Shown: piece by piece, positions 54,705 through 63,942 of the stretch
Layout: the number at the start of each line of letters is the position of its first letter
Position numbering within the stretch: position 1 is the first letter of the stretch
Assembly (NCBI GenBank): GCA_049664225.1
Contig: JBATEX010000006.1
Span: 53,934 to 117,933, forward strand
Reading direction: 5' to 3'
Source of the DNA: JAUVRX01 sp049664225
Lineage (GTDB): Bacteria; Acidobacteriota; Thermoanaerobaculia; Multivoradales; JAHEKO01
DNA: 64,000 nucleotides
Program-made: the position numbers and the translations under genes
Notes under the pieces: model-generated
Database searches by the model: none
Seen by the model: the letters and a program-made list of their open reading frames with translations, nothing else
Told to the model about the DNA's origin: nothing

Positions 54705-55004
54705 GGGTTTGGTCTCCTTGGATATTTGAGTTTGGCTATGTGTTCTCGAATTTTGGCCTCTGGCCCTGCCTTCTGCCTTTGAGAGGCAAGGTGAGCAGGA
54801 AAGGTTCCCGAGGGCGCGGATAGGAATATTTCCGTCATATGGTCATTCATTTATGGACCCTCTTCTGTTAGACTTCCCAAGTCAAAAAGCTGATGGGGCC
54901 GGTGTATCTCCGTGTGCCCCGGCGAAGTAATCGACCAGAATCAAACAGGAATGTACTCAAGTTCTCGAACAGAGAGAATTGAAATTCAGGAGGGAGAACA
55001 GGCA
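54705..55004. other. Divergent control region between trxA and the 55005 gene
   Basis: Bases 54735-54890 are clearly richer in A+T than their surroundings, as expected of promoters for both directions. A hairpin-forming stretch GCCGG ... CCGGC lies at 54898-54923 in the leader of the plus-strand gene. A small palindrome TGCCTTTGAGAGGCA is at 54772-54786. No riboswitch consensus could be matched. Confidence 0.4.
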
Positions 55005-56657
55005 ATGTCTAAGTTCAAGTCTCTGAAAGGTACACTCGGGATCGGCCTGGCGCTGATCGTCTTGCAGGCGCTCTCTGTCGTTCCGGCCAACGCTCAAGTC
55101 GATATCTATGTGCTGGGCCGGCCAGGCTCGACGTTTTCACCGCACTCGGCCAGAAATCTGGAAGAGATGAAGGATCTCTTCGATCGCTTCGAGGACGACA
55201 TTCGGATCGTGCTCGAAAAGGGTGGCTGGGGTGGCAACGCCGACGACGTGTTCATTACGATGCGCGCGGCTCAGGAGGGGGACGGGACGGTCACGAAGAC
55301 CACGATCGCCCCCGGCCACACCCTGAAGTGGATGGCCAATCGCAAAGGCGGCCAGCCGTCGGTGATCATGAACCCGCGTTGGGCAGCCAAAGAGCCAATG
55401 CCGGCGTGGAAGATCCTGGTGGAATCGAATGGCTCGGAGTACACCTTCATCGTGCCGGTCAGCTGCATGAATCTGGCTCTGGACAGCTCGAAGGCGATGC
55501 CCAAGCCGTCGTGCAGCATCAAGGCCTCCTATGACGCAGCTACCGACATGATCACCGTGACGGGCAGCAGTGATGGTGAGTTCAAGATCACCGATGCCGG
55601 TCTGCCTGGTGGCAAGGGCAGCGTTTCCGATCTGAAGAGCACCGGTCCGATGAGTTGGACCTTCATGCCGAAGACCGACGGTACCTACACCTTCAATGCC
55701 GAGTCGATCAAAGACGGGCAGAAAGTGACCTGCACGGCCAGTGTCCTGGTGGGCAAAGCCAAGGCCGCTTGCGCCATCGATGTGACAGTCGATCCGGATA
55801 CCCGCATCATCACGGTGGACACTAGCCGGAGCCAGGGTGACTTCGAGATGACCGCGCTCAGCCTGCCGGACGGCTCGGCGGGTGATCTGGCCGCAATGAT
55901 GTCCGCCGGCGACTCGAGCTGGACGTTCGATCCTTCGGCAACCCTGAAGAAGAAGCCAGGTGACTACACCTACACCTTCGCCGGCAAGTCGACGCTGAAC
56001 GACTCCGAGTCGGTCTGCGACACGGCTGCCATCATTCGCATAGAAGGTCCGGATTTCCGCTGGATCGCGCGTGGCTATTACGTGCATGTCTGGCCGGGTT
56101 CCGACACCTTGCACGTCGAGAACCCAGTCGGCCTGGATCCGCCAGTCTTCACGCAGTTCTGGGTGGATGGCGGCAATGGCTTCGGCGGCGAGGTGGAGTG
56201 GATGTGGAAGCCGGCCATCGGCCTCTGGGGTGGCGTCACCTTCGCCAATATGAAGACGAACCTGATGTACGACCGAGGTGATGTGTGGCTGAACTCTGAT
56301 GACAGAGTCGACATGCGGCAGTTCAATCTTGGACTCAATTATCACTTCCTGCCTGGGCGGCGGTTCGACATCTTCGCGGGTGTCTTCGCTTCCTGGGTCG
56401 GCTACAGCTCGTCGACCTTCAACTTCTCGGAGATTCCGCCCGAGTTTGGTGGTCCGCAGAACTACCAGATCAAGTACGACGACGAGCTTACCTATGGTCT
56501 GAACCTTGGGGCCGACTTTGCGTTCAGCGAAGGTAGCCCCTGGGTGATTACCGGTGGTCTGCGATACCTCGGTGCGGATCTGGAAGGCGACAACAACGTT
56601 TACGCGCTGAATGTCGATCCGCTGCAGGGTTTCATCGGCATCGGCTATCGCTGGTAG
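55005..56657 (+). CDS. Outer-membrane beta-barrel protein with two Ig-like repeats
   Basis: 550 aa from the ATG at 55005, eight bases after GGAGGGAG. Signal peptide (1-31, cleavage near ANA-Q). Residues 160-250 and 255-345 are two related beta-sandwich domains ('CSIKASYDAATDMITVTGSS' and 'CAIDVTVDPDTRIITVDTSR'), each ending in a 'TYTFNAES/TYTFAGKS' strand and a Cys. The C-terminal 190 residues form an OmpW/Opacity-like barrel ('YYVHVWPGS', 'PAIGLWGGVTFANM', 'FDIFAGVFASWVGYS') ending in Y-R-W. Probably surface-exposed; function unknown. A terminator follows at 56680. Confidence 0.8.
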   Translation: MSKFKSLKGTLGIGLALIVLQALSVVPANAQVDIYVLGRPGSTFSPHSARNLEEMKDLFDRFEDDIRIVLEKGGWGGNADDVFITMRAAQEGDGTVTKTTIAPGHTLKWMANRKGGQPSVIMNPRWAAKEPMPAWKILVESNGSEYTFIVPVSCMNLALDSSKAMPKPSCSIKASYDAATDMITVTGSSDGEFKITDAGLPGGKGSVSDLKSTGPMSWTFMPKTDGTYTFNAESIKDGQKVTCTASVLVGKAKAACAIDVTVDPDTRIITVDTSRSQGDFEMTALSLPDGSAGDLAAMMSAGDSSWTFDPSATLKKKPGDYTYTFAGKSTLNDSESVCDTAAIIRIEGPDFRWIARGYYVHVWPGSDTLHVENPVGLDPPVFTQFWVDGGNGFGGEVEWMWKPAIGLWGGVTFANMKTNLMYDRGDVWLNSDDRVDMRQFNLGLNYHFLPGRRFDIFAGVFASWVGYSSSTFNFSEIPPEFGGPQNYQIKYDDELTYGLNLGADFAFSEGSPWVITGGLRYLGADLEGDNNVYALNVDPLQGFIGIGYRW

Positions 56658-56679
56658 AGCTTGATTGCTGCAATTCCTT

Positions 56680-56716
56680 GCCGCTGTGTCCTTCGGGGCA
56701 CAGCGGCTTTTTCTTT
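56680..56716 (+). terminator. Rho-independent terminator after the barrel gene
   Basis: Stem GCCGCTGTGTCC / GGGCACAGCGGC with a TTCG loop (one G-T pair), followed by TTTTTCTTT. It lies 23 bases after the stop codon and before the repeat region. Confidence 0.9.
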
Positions 56717-56876
56717 GCAGCGGGTAGCGAGGGTTGAGGCGTCCGGGCGTTCCTTCCGGCCGATCTTTGGGGGCTCGGGGGTTGAAGCATCTGGCACCTG
56801 TGCCAGCCGATCCTTGAGGCAGTGAGGCAGTGGAGCACCTGCCGGCCGGTGGTGCATGAATCTGAGCCCTTTGTTC

Positions 56877-56956
56877 GGGGGTCCGGCGTGGGGCCCCCAG
56901 GGAGCTATCCTCCCTTCCGCTGCAAGAACCCCCATGGAGGTCCCCACGCCGAACCC
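56877..56956. repeat. B element, imperfect inverted repeat
   Basis: Starts GGGGGTCCGGCGTGGGGCCC and ends GGTCCCCACGCCGAACCC, with the CTATCCTCCCTTCCGCTGC core. Same orientation as the copy at 43199. Confidence 0.78.
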
Positions 56957-57124
56957 TGGACCCCCGCTCCCAGCCATGGTCGCTGGTGGTATTGAGCCAC
57001 GCCCGAGGCTCTCCCCCGTCGTCCTGGGCCTCCGGCTGGTGACCTCGAACGCGGCCTTGCACCGGTGTTCGCTCGAGTCCTCACTGCCTCAGGGCCCTAG
57101 GGCCTCACTGCCTTCAACGGTGCG

Positions 57125-57290
57125 AGAGGTTCGTTCGGGTTGTTCGACAGGGGGTGCCACGTCGAGCGCAGCGCAAGGGCCATCGAAGGCCACAAGAGAT
57201 CCGGCGCGATGACGTGACAAGTTGGCGGCCCGCCCTTCGCAGTCTGAGTAGCCGACTCCGTCCCCCTGCTGGCCACTCGGACGGACCTCC
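57125..57290. mobile_element. C element, diverged copy
   Basis: Ends AGAGGTTCGTTCGGGTTG and GGCCACTCGGACGGACCTCC are imperfect inverted repeats. The interior (GACAGGGGGTGCCACGTCGA, then GATGACGTGACAAGTTGGCG) matches the copy at 43352 along its length. Non-coding. Confidence 0.68.
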
Positions 57291-57384
57291 ACGAGACAGT
57301 GGTCATTGGCCCAAGACTTCAGAGACCAGCCGAAGGTACGCCTGCCGACTCACCCTCAAGCCCTCGGGGTGGGAGAGTGGGTGG

Positions 57385-58236
57385 CTACAGCTCTTGGCGT
57401 GCGGTGTGGAGCCGCCTTGCGGTGGTTGCTGCACGGTGGGACCAGAAGTCGGTGATGGGTCCGGAGAGGTCGTTCCAGCGCTGGTGACGGTTCTGCCAGG
57501 CCTCGGCCTCGGCCGCGAGCCAATCGAGCGTCGCAGCAGGGTCCTGTCCGAGCAGGGCCTTGAGAGCATAGCGGCGCTCCGCAACGCGGGTTGCGAGCTG
57601 CAGATCTCTGCCCGCCCTCACCAGATCGTTGCGCACCAGGATGATGCCGCTGCGCACTGGGCTGAGCAGCGAATCGAGCCATGCCTCTCCGCCCTCGGCT
57701 TCAGGGTCGAGAACAGCCGGTGCCTCCCGAAGATGGAGCGGCAGGAGCTCCTGCTGACCGAGTTCGAGCACTTCCTGCTCCAGCACCTCGCGTAGGAGCT
57801 CCCCCCACGCCTGGTAGAAGGGCGAGGCCAGTTCTTGCAGCTTCTCCAGGTATGCGGGTACCCAGCTTGCGATGTGCTCCCAGAGGCAGGTCGTTCGAAG
57901 GTGTCTCCAGCGGTGCTTTGTCGCATCATTCGGTGCCTCTGATTCCAGCTCACAGAGACGGGCGTAGAGGGCCAGGACCAGTGCCAGATGGTCAGACTCT
58001 GGTGGGGGAGCCTGTTCGAGAACTCGCCAGAACCCGGCGATCCGGTCGCGGGCTTCGCCGCCCAACATCCCTTCGGGGCCGAGGTAGACGGAGGCGTATG
58101 GGTACAGCTGAAACAAGAAGAGATCGTCGTAGTCGGCCGACGCCGGAGGAGTTCCGAGCCCGAGCAAATCTGCGATTCGAGGCGTCTCGCGGCCCGGAGG
58201 CTCAGCGAGAGCGGCAAGAGATCGAAGCAGCTCCAT
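57385..58236 (-). CDS. TorD/DmsD-family chaperone for a molybdoenzyme
   Basis: 283 aa, all-helical. 'LFQLYPYASVYLGPEGMLGG' followed by 'ARDRIAGFWRVL', then 'DHLALVLALYARLCE' and 'HIASWVPAYLEKLQELASPFYQAWGELL' match the TorD family, whose E-P-x-D-H segment appears here as PPPESDHLALVL. TorD-like chaperones protect the catalytic subunit until molybdopterin is inserted. It lies directly downstream of the molybdoenzyme gene (45-base gap), which is surely its client. Confidence 0.85.
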   Translation of the reverse strand: MELLRSLAALAEPPGRETPRIADLLGLGTPPASADYDDLFLFQLYPYASVYLGPEGMLGGEARDRIAGFWRVLEQAPPPESDHLALVLALYARLCELESEAPNDATKHRWRHLRTTCLWEHIASWVPAYLEKLQELASPFYQAWGELLREVLEQEVLELGQQELLPLHLREAPAVLDPEAEGGEAWLDSLLSPVRSGIILVRNDLVRAGRDLQLATRVAERRYALKALLGQDPAATLDWLAAEAEAWQNRHQRWNDLSGPITDFWSHRAATTARRLHTARQEL

Positions 58237-58281
58237 GGTAGGAGTTCCAGGTGAAAGAGGAGGAAGGGGCCGCCTGGCTCC

Positions 58282-61191
58282 CTACCGTCGGGCCTCTTCC
58301 GGCAATAAGTACGCTTTCTTCACCGGCTTCACGGGCCGGATCAGCCAGCCGGGCCGTCGAGTGCCGTCCGGCGAATAGACCGTGGCTGAGCGAGTCTTCT
58401 CGAGCCATGCATTGAAGACCTCATGGCTTTTGTCGGTGTCCACCCAGACCTCACCGTAGCGGTCTCCCATCTTGGCCTTGCGTACTCGGACAGCCTGGTG
58501 CCAGCAGTGCATGCCGGAGATCGGATCGGGATGCACCGGGAAGGTCATATTTTGGTGGACGCCCGCATCGGTCCACCAGATTCGGCTGGTGTCCGGGTCG
58601 CTGGAGGGGTAGGGCTCAACGCCATGCTTGCGCTTGAGCGTCCACTGCGATCCCTTGCGGTCCAGGCTCGCCGTGGTCATCAGCTGGCGCTGGCCGTGAT
58701 CGTGGATCTTCCAGCGTCCCATGTGGTGGCTGCAGGCCACGACTCCGGGCTTGATCCCTTCCGTGACCCACGCCTTGAGCACGAAGTGACCGATCTCGGT
58801 CTCGACCCGGACCAGATCGCCGGTCTGCTTGATGCCCAGGCGTTGCGCATCGCTCGGGTGCAACCAGAGCGGATTGGTGTGGGCGATCTCGTCCAGCCAC
58901 TTGGAGTTGGCGCTTCGGGTGTGAATCTGGACCGGCAGGCGAAACGTCGAGATGAGGACCATCTGGTCGTCATCCATGCTCTCGGGGTGGACGTGGCTTC
59001 GCATGTAGGTCGGTAGGGCGTACTCTTTCCAGCCCCAATCGGCCAGCGTCGAGGAGTAGAACTCCAAGCGGCCGCTGGGCGTCGGGAATCCCCGCAGGAC
59101 TTCTCCCTCGACCCTCACGCCTGCCGGCCGTCGCCCCTCCGCATCGCCGTCGGGTGCGGCGGTTGGTGCCATGTTCAGCGGTGGCGGAGCCGGTGCGCGG
59201 GTGAATACTCGCCCGAAGCGGTCCTCCGCCACATCCTCGAGCTCGTCGCTCGACACCGGATTCTCGTAGAGCGGCCCGACGTCGGAGGCCACTTCGAAGG
59301 CACCATAGCGCCGCATGAACTCGAGGGGTTTCAGGCCCTCCCTGGCGGCCGCTTCGGGCAAGCCGGGTACCGAGTTGTCGAAGATCCAGCCGTAGTACTC
59401 GTCGACTGTCAGGCGCTCGCCAGGGTTCTGTTTCGATTCCACGAACGGGCGGATTCCCAGGCTGCCGTCGGGATCGATCCGCCAGGAGAGGTCGAGCCAG
59501 AACTCGTTCTCCTCCCAGACTTCACCGGGATTGCTGTGGCGAGTGTCGCTGACACGCTCTCCCAAACGCTCCCTGGCGGCGCGCAGCACCGGTTGACGAA
59601 AGCCGATCCACTGCCCGGCATAGGTCTCGTAGGAGTGGATATCGTGGCGCTCGGAGGCCAAGCCCATGGGCAGAATGTAGTCGGCGAAGTAGGCCGTCTC
59701 GTTCCAGGTCGGCGTCAGGGCGACGTGCAGCCCCACCTTGTCCTCGTTGGTGAGCATCTCGATCCACGAGAAACCGTCCGGATTGGTCCACACCGGGTTG
59801 TAAACGCGGCTGAAATAGACGTCGAGCCGCTTTTCTGAACGCTTGATCAGGTGGGGTAGCAGAAACGACAGCTCGTTCATGGCCAGTGGGAACTCGATCG
59901 GCCAGGTCAGCTCGTTCCAATGTTCGGGATGGCGTGGCAGGTGAATGGGCCTCGGAACGAACTTGTTCCAGGCGTTGGGATACAGCCCACCCGGTGTCGC
60001 CACGGCTCCCATCAGGGCGTTGAGCATGAACAGTGTCCGAGAGACCTGCCAACCGCCCTCGTTGGAGGCAGCAGCGCTACGCCAGTTGTGGGTCGACAAG
60101 CGCGTTCCAGCAGTGGAGACGATCTCGGCTACCTGGCGCAGCACGTCGACCTCGATTCCAGACTCCTGGGCTGCGAATTCGAAAGTATAGGCCTCGTACT
60201 CAGCTTGCAGGATGCGCTCGAAGCTCTCGAACGTCGGCTCCAGACCGGAGTGCTCTTTGTCGAGATACTCCTGCCAGTTCCACCAGCGACGCACGTAGTC
60301 CCGGTTATACAGATTGTGTTGGATGAGGTAGTTGGCGATGGCCAGGTGGATGGCTGCTTCAGAGCCCGGCTGCGGTGCCAACCAGAAGTCGGCATGCGTC
60401 GCGGTGTTGGAGAGCCGTGTGTCGAGAACTATCAGCTTCGCACCCCGCTGCTTGGCTTCGATGATCCGCTGGGCATGGGGGTTGAAGTAGTGACCGGTCT
60501 CCAGATGGGCGCTGACCAGGAAGATGACCTTGGCTCGAGCGTGGTCGGGGCTGGGTCGGTCGATCCCGGTCCAGTATTGGTATCCGGAGCGGGCACCCGA
60601 CGAACAAACGTTGGTGTGTGAGTTGTGGGCGTCGCAGCCCCAGGCGGCCATCATGCGCTCTGTGAAGCCATCTTCGCCTGGCCTGCCGACGTGATACATG
60701 ATCTCTTCCTGCCGGCCTTCCTCGATTGCTTTGTGGATCCGCCCGGCGATGTCGGTGAGAGCCTCCTCCCAGCCGACTCTCTCCCATTTACCCTCACCCC
60801 TGTCGCCGACTCTCTTCAGCGGATGGAGAATCCGATCGGGGTCGGTGACCTGGTTGAGCGTCGCCGGCCCCTTGGCGCAGTTGCGGCCGCGAGAGCCGGG
60901 GTGCTCGGGATTACCCTCGAACTTCCGGACCTCGAGAGTGTTCTTGTCGATATAGGCCAGCAGGCCGCAGGCCGATTCACAATTGAAGCAAGTTGTCGGC
61001 ACCAGCATGAAGCGCTTTTCGACCCGCTTCGGCCAGGCCTTCGAGTCGAGCTCCACCCAGTCGTCCCAGCGCTCCTTCGGCGGAAACGAAGCCAGGTGGA
61101 TGCGGCTGGCTCCTGGGTAGAAGGTCTCGCCGCGCGCTTCGCTCTCCGCGCGAGCGGCGCTGACTCTCTCGTTGAGGTCTCTGAGGCTCAT
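58282..61191 (-). CDS. Molybdopterin-dependent oxidoreductase, catalytic subunit
   Basis: 969 aa. A Cys cluster for one 4Fe-4S (C-F-N-C-x3-C, then ...RGRNCAKGP, about 68-109) is followed by the MoCo-binding domains ('GWEEALTDIAGRI', 'NVCSSGARSGYQYWTG', 'KVIFLVSAHLETGHYFNPHA', 'LIVLDTRLSNTATHADFWLA'), and the C-terminal MoCo-cap domain ('VLISTFRLPVQIHTRSANSK', 'NPLWLHPSDAQRLGIKQTGD'). It belongs to the DMSO-reductase superfamily with a partner FeS-NrfD subunit, like polysulfide, thiosulfate or arsenate reductases. There is no twin-arginine leader and only 11 bases separate it from the upstream gene. Substrate unresolved. Confidence 0.9.
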   Translation of the reverse strand: MSLRDLNERVSAARAESEARGETFYPGASRIHLASFPPKERWDDWVELDSKAWPKRVEKRFMLVPTTCFNCESACGLLAYIDKNTLEVRKFEGNPEHPGSRGRNCAKGPATLNQVTDPDRILHPLKRVGDRGEGKWERVGWEEALTDIAGRIHKAIEEGRQEEIMYHVGRPGEDGFTERMMAAWGCDAHNSHTNVCSSGARSGYQYWTGIDRPSPDHARAKVIFLVSAHLETGHYFNPHAQRIIEAKQRGAKLIVLDTRLSNTATHADFWLAPQPGSEAAIHLAIANYLIQHNLYNRDYVRRWWNWQEYLDKEHSGLEPTFESFERILQAEYEAYTFEFAAQESGIEVDVLRQVAEIVSTAGTRLSTHNWRSAAASNEGGWQVSRTLFMLNALMGAVATPGGLYPNAWNKFVPRPIHLPRHPEHWNELTWPIEFPLAMNELSFLLPHLIKRSEKRLDVYFSRVYNPVWTNPDGFSWIEMLTNEDKVGLHVALTPTWNETAYFADYILPMGLASERHDIHSYETYAGQWIGFRQPVLRAARERLGERVSDTRHSNPGEVWEENEFWLDLSWRIDPDGSLGIRPFVESKQNPGERLTVDEYYGWIFDNSVPGLPEAAAREGLKPLEFMRRYGAFEVASDVGPLYENPVSSDELEDVAEDRFGRVFTRAPAPPPLNMAPTAAPDGDAEGRRPAGVRVEGEVLRGFPTPSGRLEFYSSTLADWGWKEYALPTYMRSHVHPESMDDDQMVLISTFRLPVQIHTRSANSKWLDEIAHTNPLWLHPSDAQRLGIKQTGDLVRVETEIGHFVLKAWVTEGIKPGVVACSHHMGRWKIHDHGQRQLMTTASLDRKGSQWTLKRKHGVEPYPSSDPDTSRIWWTDAGVHQNMTFPVHPDPISGMHCWHQAVRVRKAKMGDRYGEVWVDTDKSHEVFNAWLEKTRSATVYSPDGTRRPGWLIRPVKPVKKAYLLPEEARR

Positions 61192-61202
61192 CGCGTAGCT
61201 CC

Positions 61203-62744
61203 CTAGGCTAGAGGTACAGCTTGGCCGGCTTGCACGTAGGCGTGCTCGAAAGCAAAGAGGCCGATGAGGGCAAGCGGTACGGCGATCGGTGCGCCGATCC
61301 AGGGCGCGGCGATCGCGATCGCCGCCAGAGCCAATCCGGCCCAGAAGAAGGCTCTGAAGCGCCCGCCGATCATCTCGTGAGTGGCCGCTTTGGCATGAGC
61401 TGTCGAATGCGTTAGCGTGATCTCACCCAGGATCATCAGCACATGAATCAAGCTGGTCACAGCCAGGCCCCAAAGCAGGGGAGTGACGGCTCGCGGCTCC
61501 CAGAGCAGCGCGAATGGCAGCAGCACGGCCGAGCCTGCCAGTAAGGTCTGCACCAGGAGGTGAGGCGGCAGCAGAGGGCTCTGCCAAAGGTCGCGGGCCT
61601 TGGCCTGGGCAAACAGATAGGCAGTGTAGACGGCGGTCATAGCGGCCAGCGGAATGCCTGGCCAGAGCAGCATCTGATGCCAATGAGCCTTGCCCAGTAG
61701 GCTGGCCAGGAAATGCAGCCCCAGGACGGCCGAGTAGCCTCCGATGATGTAGGACCCGCGTACCAGCCAGCTACGCCAATGGGATCGGGTGAAGATCATG
61801 TAGAAGCGTGCTGGGTGGTCCAGGTCCCAGATCAGCAGAGCGCCGGTCAGGCCCAGAAAGACACCGGCCACGACGGGAGCGGTCCAGAGCCACAGCGTGC
61901 TGCTTGGATCAATCATTCCGAACAGCACCAGGAGTGCCGCCACCAGATAGGCCCCTGCGGCGACCCCCTTGGTCAGCGTATAAAGGCTGACCCTCCAGTC
62001 CCAAGGTGCCTTGTGAGGCACATCGTAGGCGAGCACGGCGGCGGCTGAGGAGTTGCTGGCCTCCGGACTGCCCGACACGACGCTCTGTCCGCCCTGCTTC
62101 TGCTGGCTCCAGATGAAGATGCCGCCAGGAGGTCTCTGGGCGGCCAGGGGATCGAGGGTGGCCTGATGGGCGCCTCGGTAGAAGAGCTTCGGATGGGTCT
62201 CCTTCTCGGGCCGCCGCACGGCCACCGGCTGTCGATGGACCATTTGGGCGACCCTGGTGGTCGGCTCGTTCATGTCCCCGATCATGATGGCCTCGGTGGG
62301 GCAGACCACCACGCAAGCCGGTTCGAGCCCGACGTCGAGGCGGTGAGCGCAGAAGTTGCACTTCTCGGCAGAATGGTCCTGCGGGTTGATGAAGATGGCG
62401 TCGTAGGGGCAGGAAGCGATGCAGGCCTTGCATCCGATGCAGATGGACTTGTCGAAGTCTACGATGCCGTCCGTCCGCTGGTGCATGGCCTGAGTCGGGC
62501 AGGCGGCGACGCAGGGCGGATCTTCGCATTGGTTGCAGCGGGTCACCTGATAGGCTCGCCGGGCCTGCGGAAACGTGCCCACATCGACGTACTTGACGTA
62601 GGTTCGCGTCACCGACAACGGGACGTCGTTCTCTGATTTGCAGGCCGTAGTGCAAGCGTGGCAACCGATGCAACTGGCATGGTCGATCACCTTGCCCCAC
62701 TTGAGCGGTTCGGTGCGGGTCTGAACGGGTAGCGGCTCGGCCAT
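61203..62744 (-). CDS. Fusion of 4Fe-4S electron-transfer subunit and NrfD membrane subunit
   Basis: 513 aa from the ATG at 62744 behind GGGAGGGAG. Residues 20-190 carry four Cys clusters (CIGCHACTTAC, CNQCEDPPCVAAC, CIGCKACIASC and CNFC...CVVVC) as in PsrB/NrfC. A linker (about 190-245) leads to the NrfD-like membrane part with eight or so helices ('DWRVSLYTLTKGVAAGAYLV', 'WDLDHPARFYMIFTRSHWRS'), which handles quinone. Usually these are two genes; here they are one chain. It passes electrons between the quinone pool and the molybdoenzyme encoded next. Confidence 0.9.
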   Translation of the reverse strand: MAEPLPVQTRTEPLKWGKVIDHASCIGCHACTTACKSENDVPLSVTRTYVKYVDVGTFPQARRAYQVTRCNQCEDPPCVAACPTQAMHQRTDGIVDFDKSICIGCKACIASCPYDAIFINPQDHSAEKCNFCAHRLDVGLEPACVVVCPTEAIMIGDMNEPTTRVAQMVHRQPVAVRRPEKETHPKLFYRGAHQATLDPLAAQRPPGGIFIWSQQKQGGQSVVSGSPEASNSSAAAVLAYDVPHKAPWDWRVSLYTLTKGVAAGAYLVAALLVLFGMIDPSSTLWLWTAPVVAGVFLGLTGALLIWDLDHPARFYMIFTRSHWRSWLVRGSYIIGGYSAVLGLHFLASLLGKAHWHQMLLWPGIPLAAMTAVYTAYLFAQAKARDLWQSPLLPPHLLVQTLLAGSAVLLPFALLWEPRAVTPLLWGLAVTSLIHVLMILGEITLTHSTAHAKAATHEMIGGRFRAFFWAGLALAAIAIAAPWIGAPIAVPLALIGLFAFEHAYVQAGQAVPLA

Positions 62745-62871
62745 CGATACTCCCTCCCGTATGTCGTGGCCAATGTTAAGAGATGGGAGGAGGGACCGCA
62801 ATCTTCTCCATCCGGACCCTTTGACATGACCCACTCGTTGCCGCAAACTGGTTGCCTGAGGGCCGAAGAGA

Positions 62872-63942
62872 ATGACATTCGAGGGTCGGCAGGATTCGAC
62901 GGGATCTCAGGGTGAGAAAGCGCCAAGCAGGGGTTGGCTGGACCCTGGCAGCCTTTCCACGAGCGAAGGCACGACCGCCCTGGTGCACCTCTATCGAGGC
63001 GAGGTGACGCGATCCAATACCTGGAGGTCGAGACTCGATGCGACGACCAACTGGGCTGTGGTCACGACGGGTATCGCGTTGTCCTACGCCTTCGGTGCCG
63101 CTGACAATACCCCGGTCGTGATCCTCATCGTCAGTCTCCTGGTCGTGCTGTTTCTGTTCATCGAGGCGCGTCGGTACCGCTACTACGAGCTCTGGACCCA
63201 TCGGGTTCGCCTGCTGGAAATGAACTTCTACTCCGGCTTGCTGTCGGCCAACTTCAAGCCGGAACTGGGTTGGGCACAGGAAATTGTCGACACTCTGCAG
63301 CGGCCATCCTTCCCCATCGGGCTGCTGGAAGCTCTGGGTCGGCGCTACCGACGCAACTATGCCCTGCTGTTCTTCATCCTTACGTTGAGCTGGCTGGCCA
63401 AGATCGTCATTCATCCGACGTCAGTCGAGAGCTGGAGTCAATTCCTGGAACGAGCTTCGGTGGGCCCGGTTCCAGGCTGGGTAATCCTGGTTGGAGGGGT
63501 CTTCTTCAATACAGGCCTCCTGGCGTTGGGCCTCTTTACCGTTGGACTGCGGAGAACCGATGCCGAAGTCTTCGACCAGGCGCCGCGCTTCTATCGACGA
63601 CTCTGGGCCAGGGTGCGGGCCGCGACGACCGAGGCACTGGAGACCGATCTGGGCTCCTTCAAGCCGACTCGCGGCGGCGGCCGCAAGCTCGTCTTCATCA
63701 TCTCGGACGAGACCGAGGCCGTCAGCCAGCCGCTGATGAATGAGCTCGACCGCGGAGTCACCCTCATCAAGGGACAAGGCATGTACAGCGGCAAGGAGCA
63801 CGGAATCCTGATGTGCGTGGTGCGGAGTCGTCAGGTGGAGCCACTCAAGGAGATCGTGCATCAGGCCGACCCGAACGCCTTCGTCGTCATCAGTGCGGCC
63901 CAGGATGTGCGCGGCGAAGGATTCCGTCCGTTGGAAGCGTAA
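62872..63942 (+). CDS. DUF2270 membrane protein fused to a DUF2179 domain
   Basis: 356 aa. Residues 35-215 hold DUF2270: 'ALVHLYRGEVTRSNTWRSRL', 'TTNWAVVTTGIALSYAF', helices near 60-80, 82-98, 160-180 and 200-222, and 'RYYELWTHRVRLLEMNFYS'. Residues 265-352 are a DUF2179 domain ('ELDRGVTLIKGQGMYSGKEH', 'MCVVRSRQVEPLKEIVHQAD', 'VISAAQDVRGEGF'), the PII-like cytoplasmic tail known from YitT membrane proteins. Expected inner-membrane location, with a cytoplasmic regulatory domain. Divergent from the Mo-enzyme cluster; followed by an A unit. Confidence 0.85.
   Translation: MTFEGRQDSTGSQGEKAPSRGWLDPGSLSTSEGTTALVHLYRGEVTRSNTWRSRLDATTNWAVVTTGIALSYAFGAADNTPVVILIVSLLVVLFLFIEARRYRYYELWTHRVRLLEMNFYSGLLSANFKPELGWAQEIVDTLQRPSFPIGLLEALGRRYRRNYALLFFILTLSWLAKIVIHPTSVESWSQFLERASVGPVPGWVILVGGVFFNTGLLALGLFTVGLRRTDAEVFDQAPRFYRRLWARVRAATTEALETDLGSFKPTRGGGRKLVFIISDETEAVSQPLMNELDRGVTLIKGQGMYSGKEHGILMCVVRSRQVEPLKEIVHQADPNAFVVISAAQDVRGEGFRPLEA

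Larger units (their letters stand above)
56717..57384. repeat. Intergenic repeat region 8
   Basis: Two plus-oriented A units (56730-56816; the second has stem CTGGCAC/GTGCCAG) follow the terminator. A B element lies at 56877-56956, a unique stretch at 56960-57115, a C element at 57125-57290 with diverged ends, and a minus-oriented A unit at 57310-57362 just behind the minus-strand stop at 57385. Confidence 0.8.

Noticed and set aside
54890..54960. Riboswitch in the leader of the 55005 gene
   Set aside because: The hairpin is GC-rich but I could not match the conserved bases of c-di-GMP, cobalamin or other known classes.
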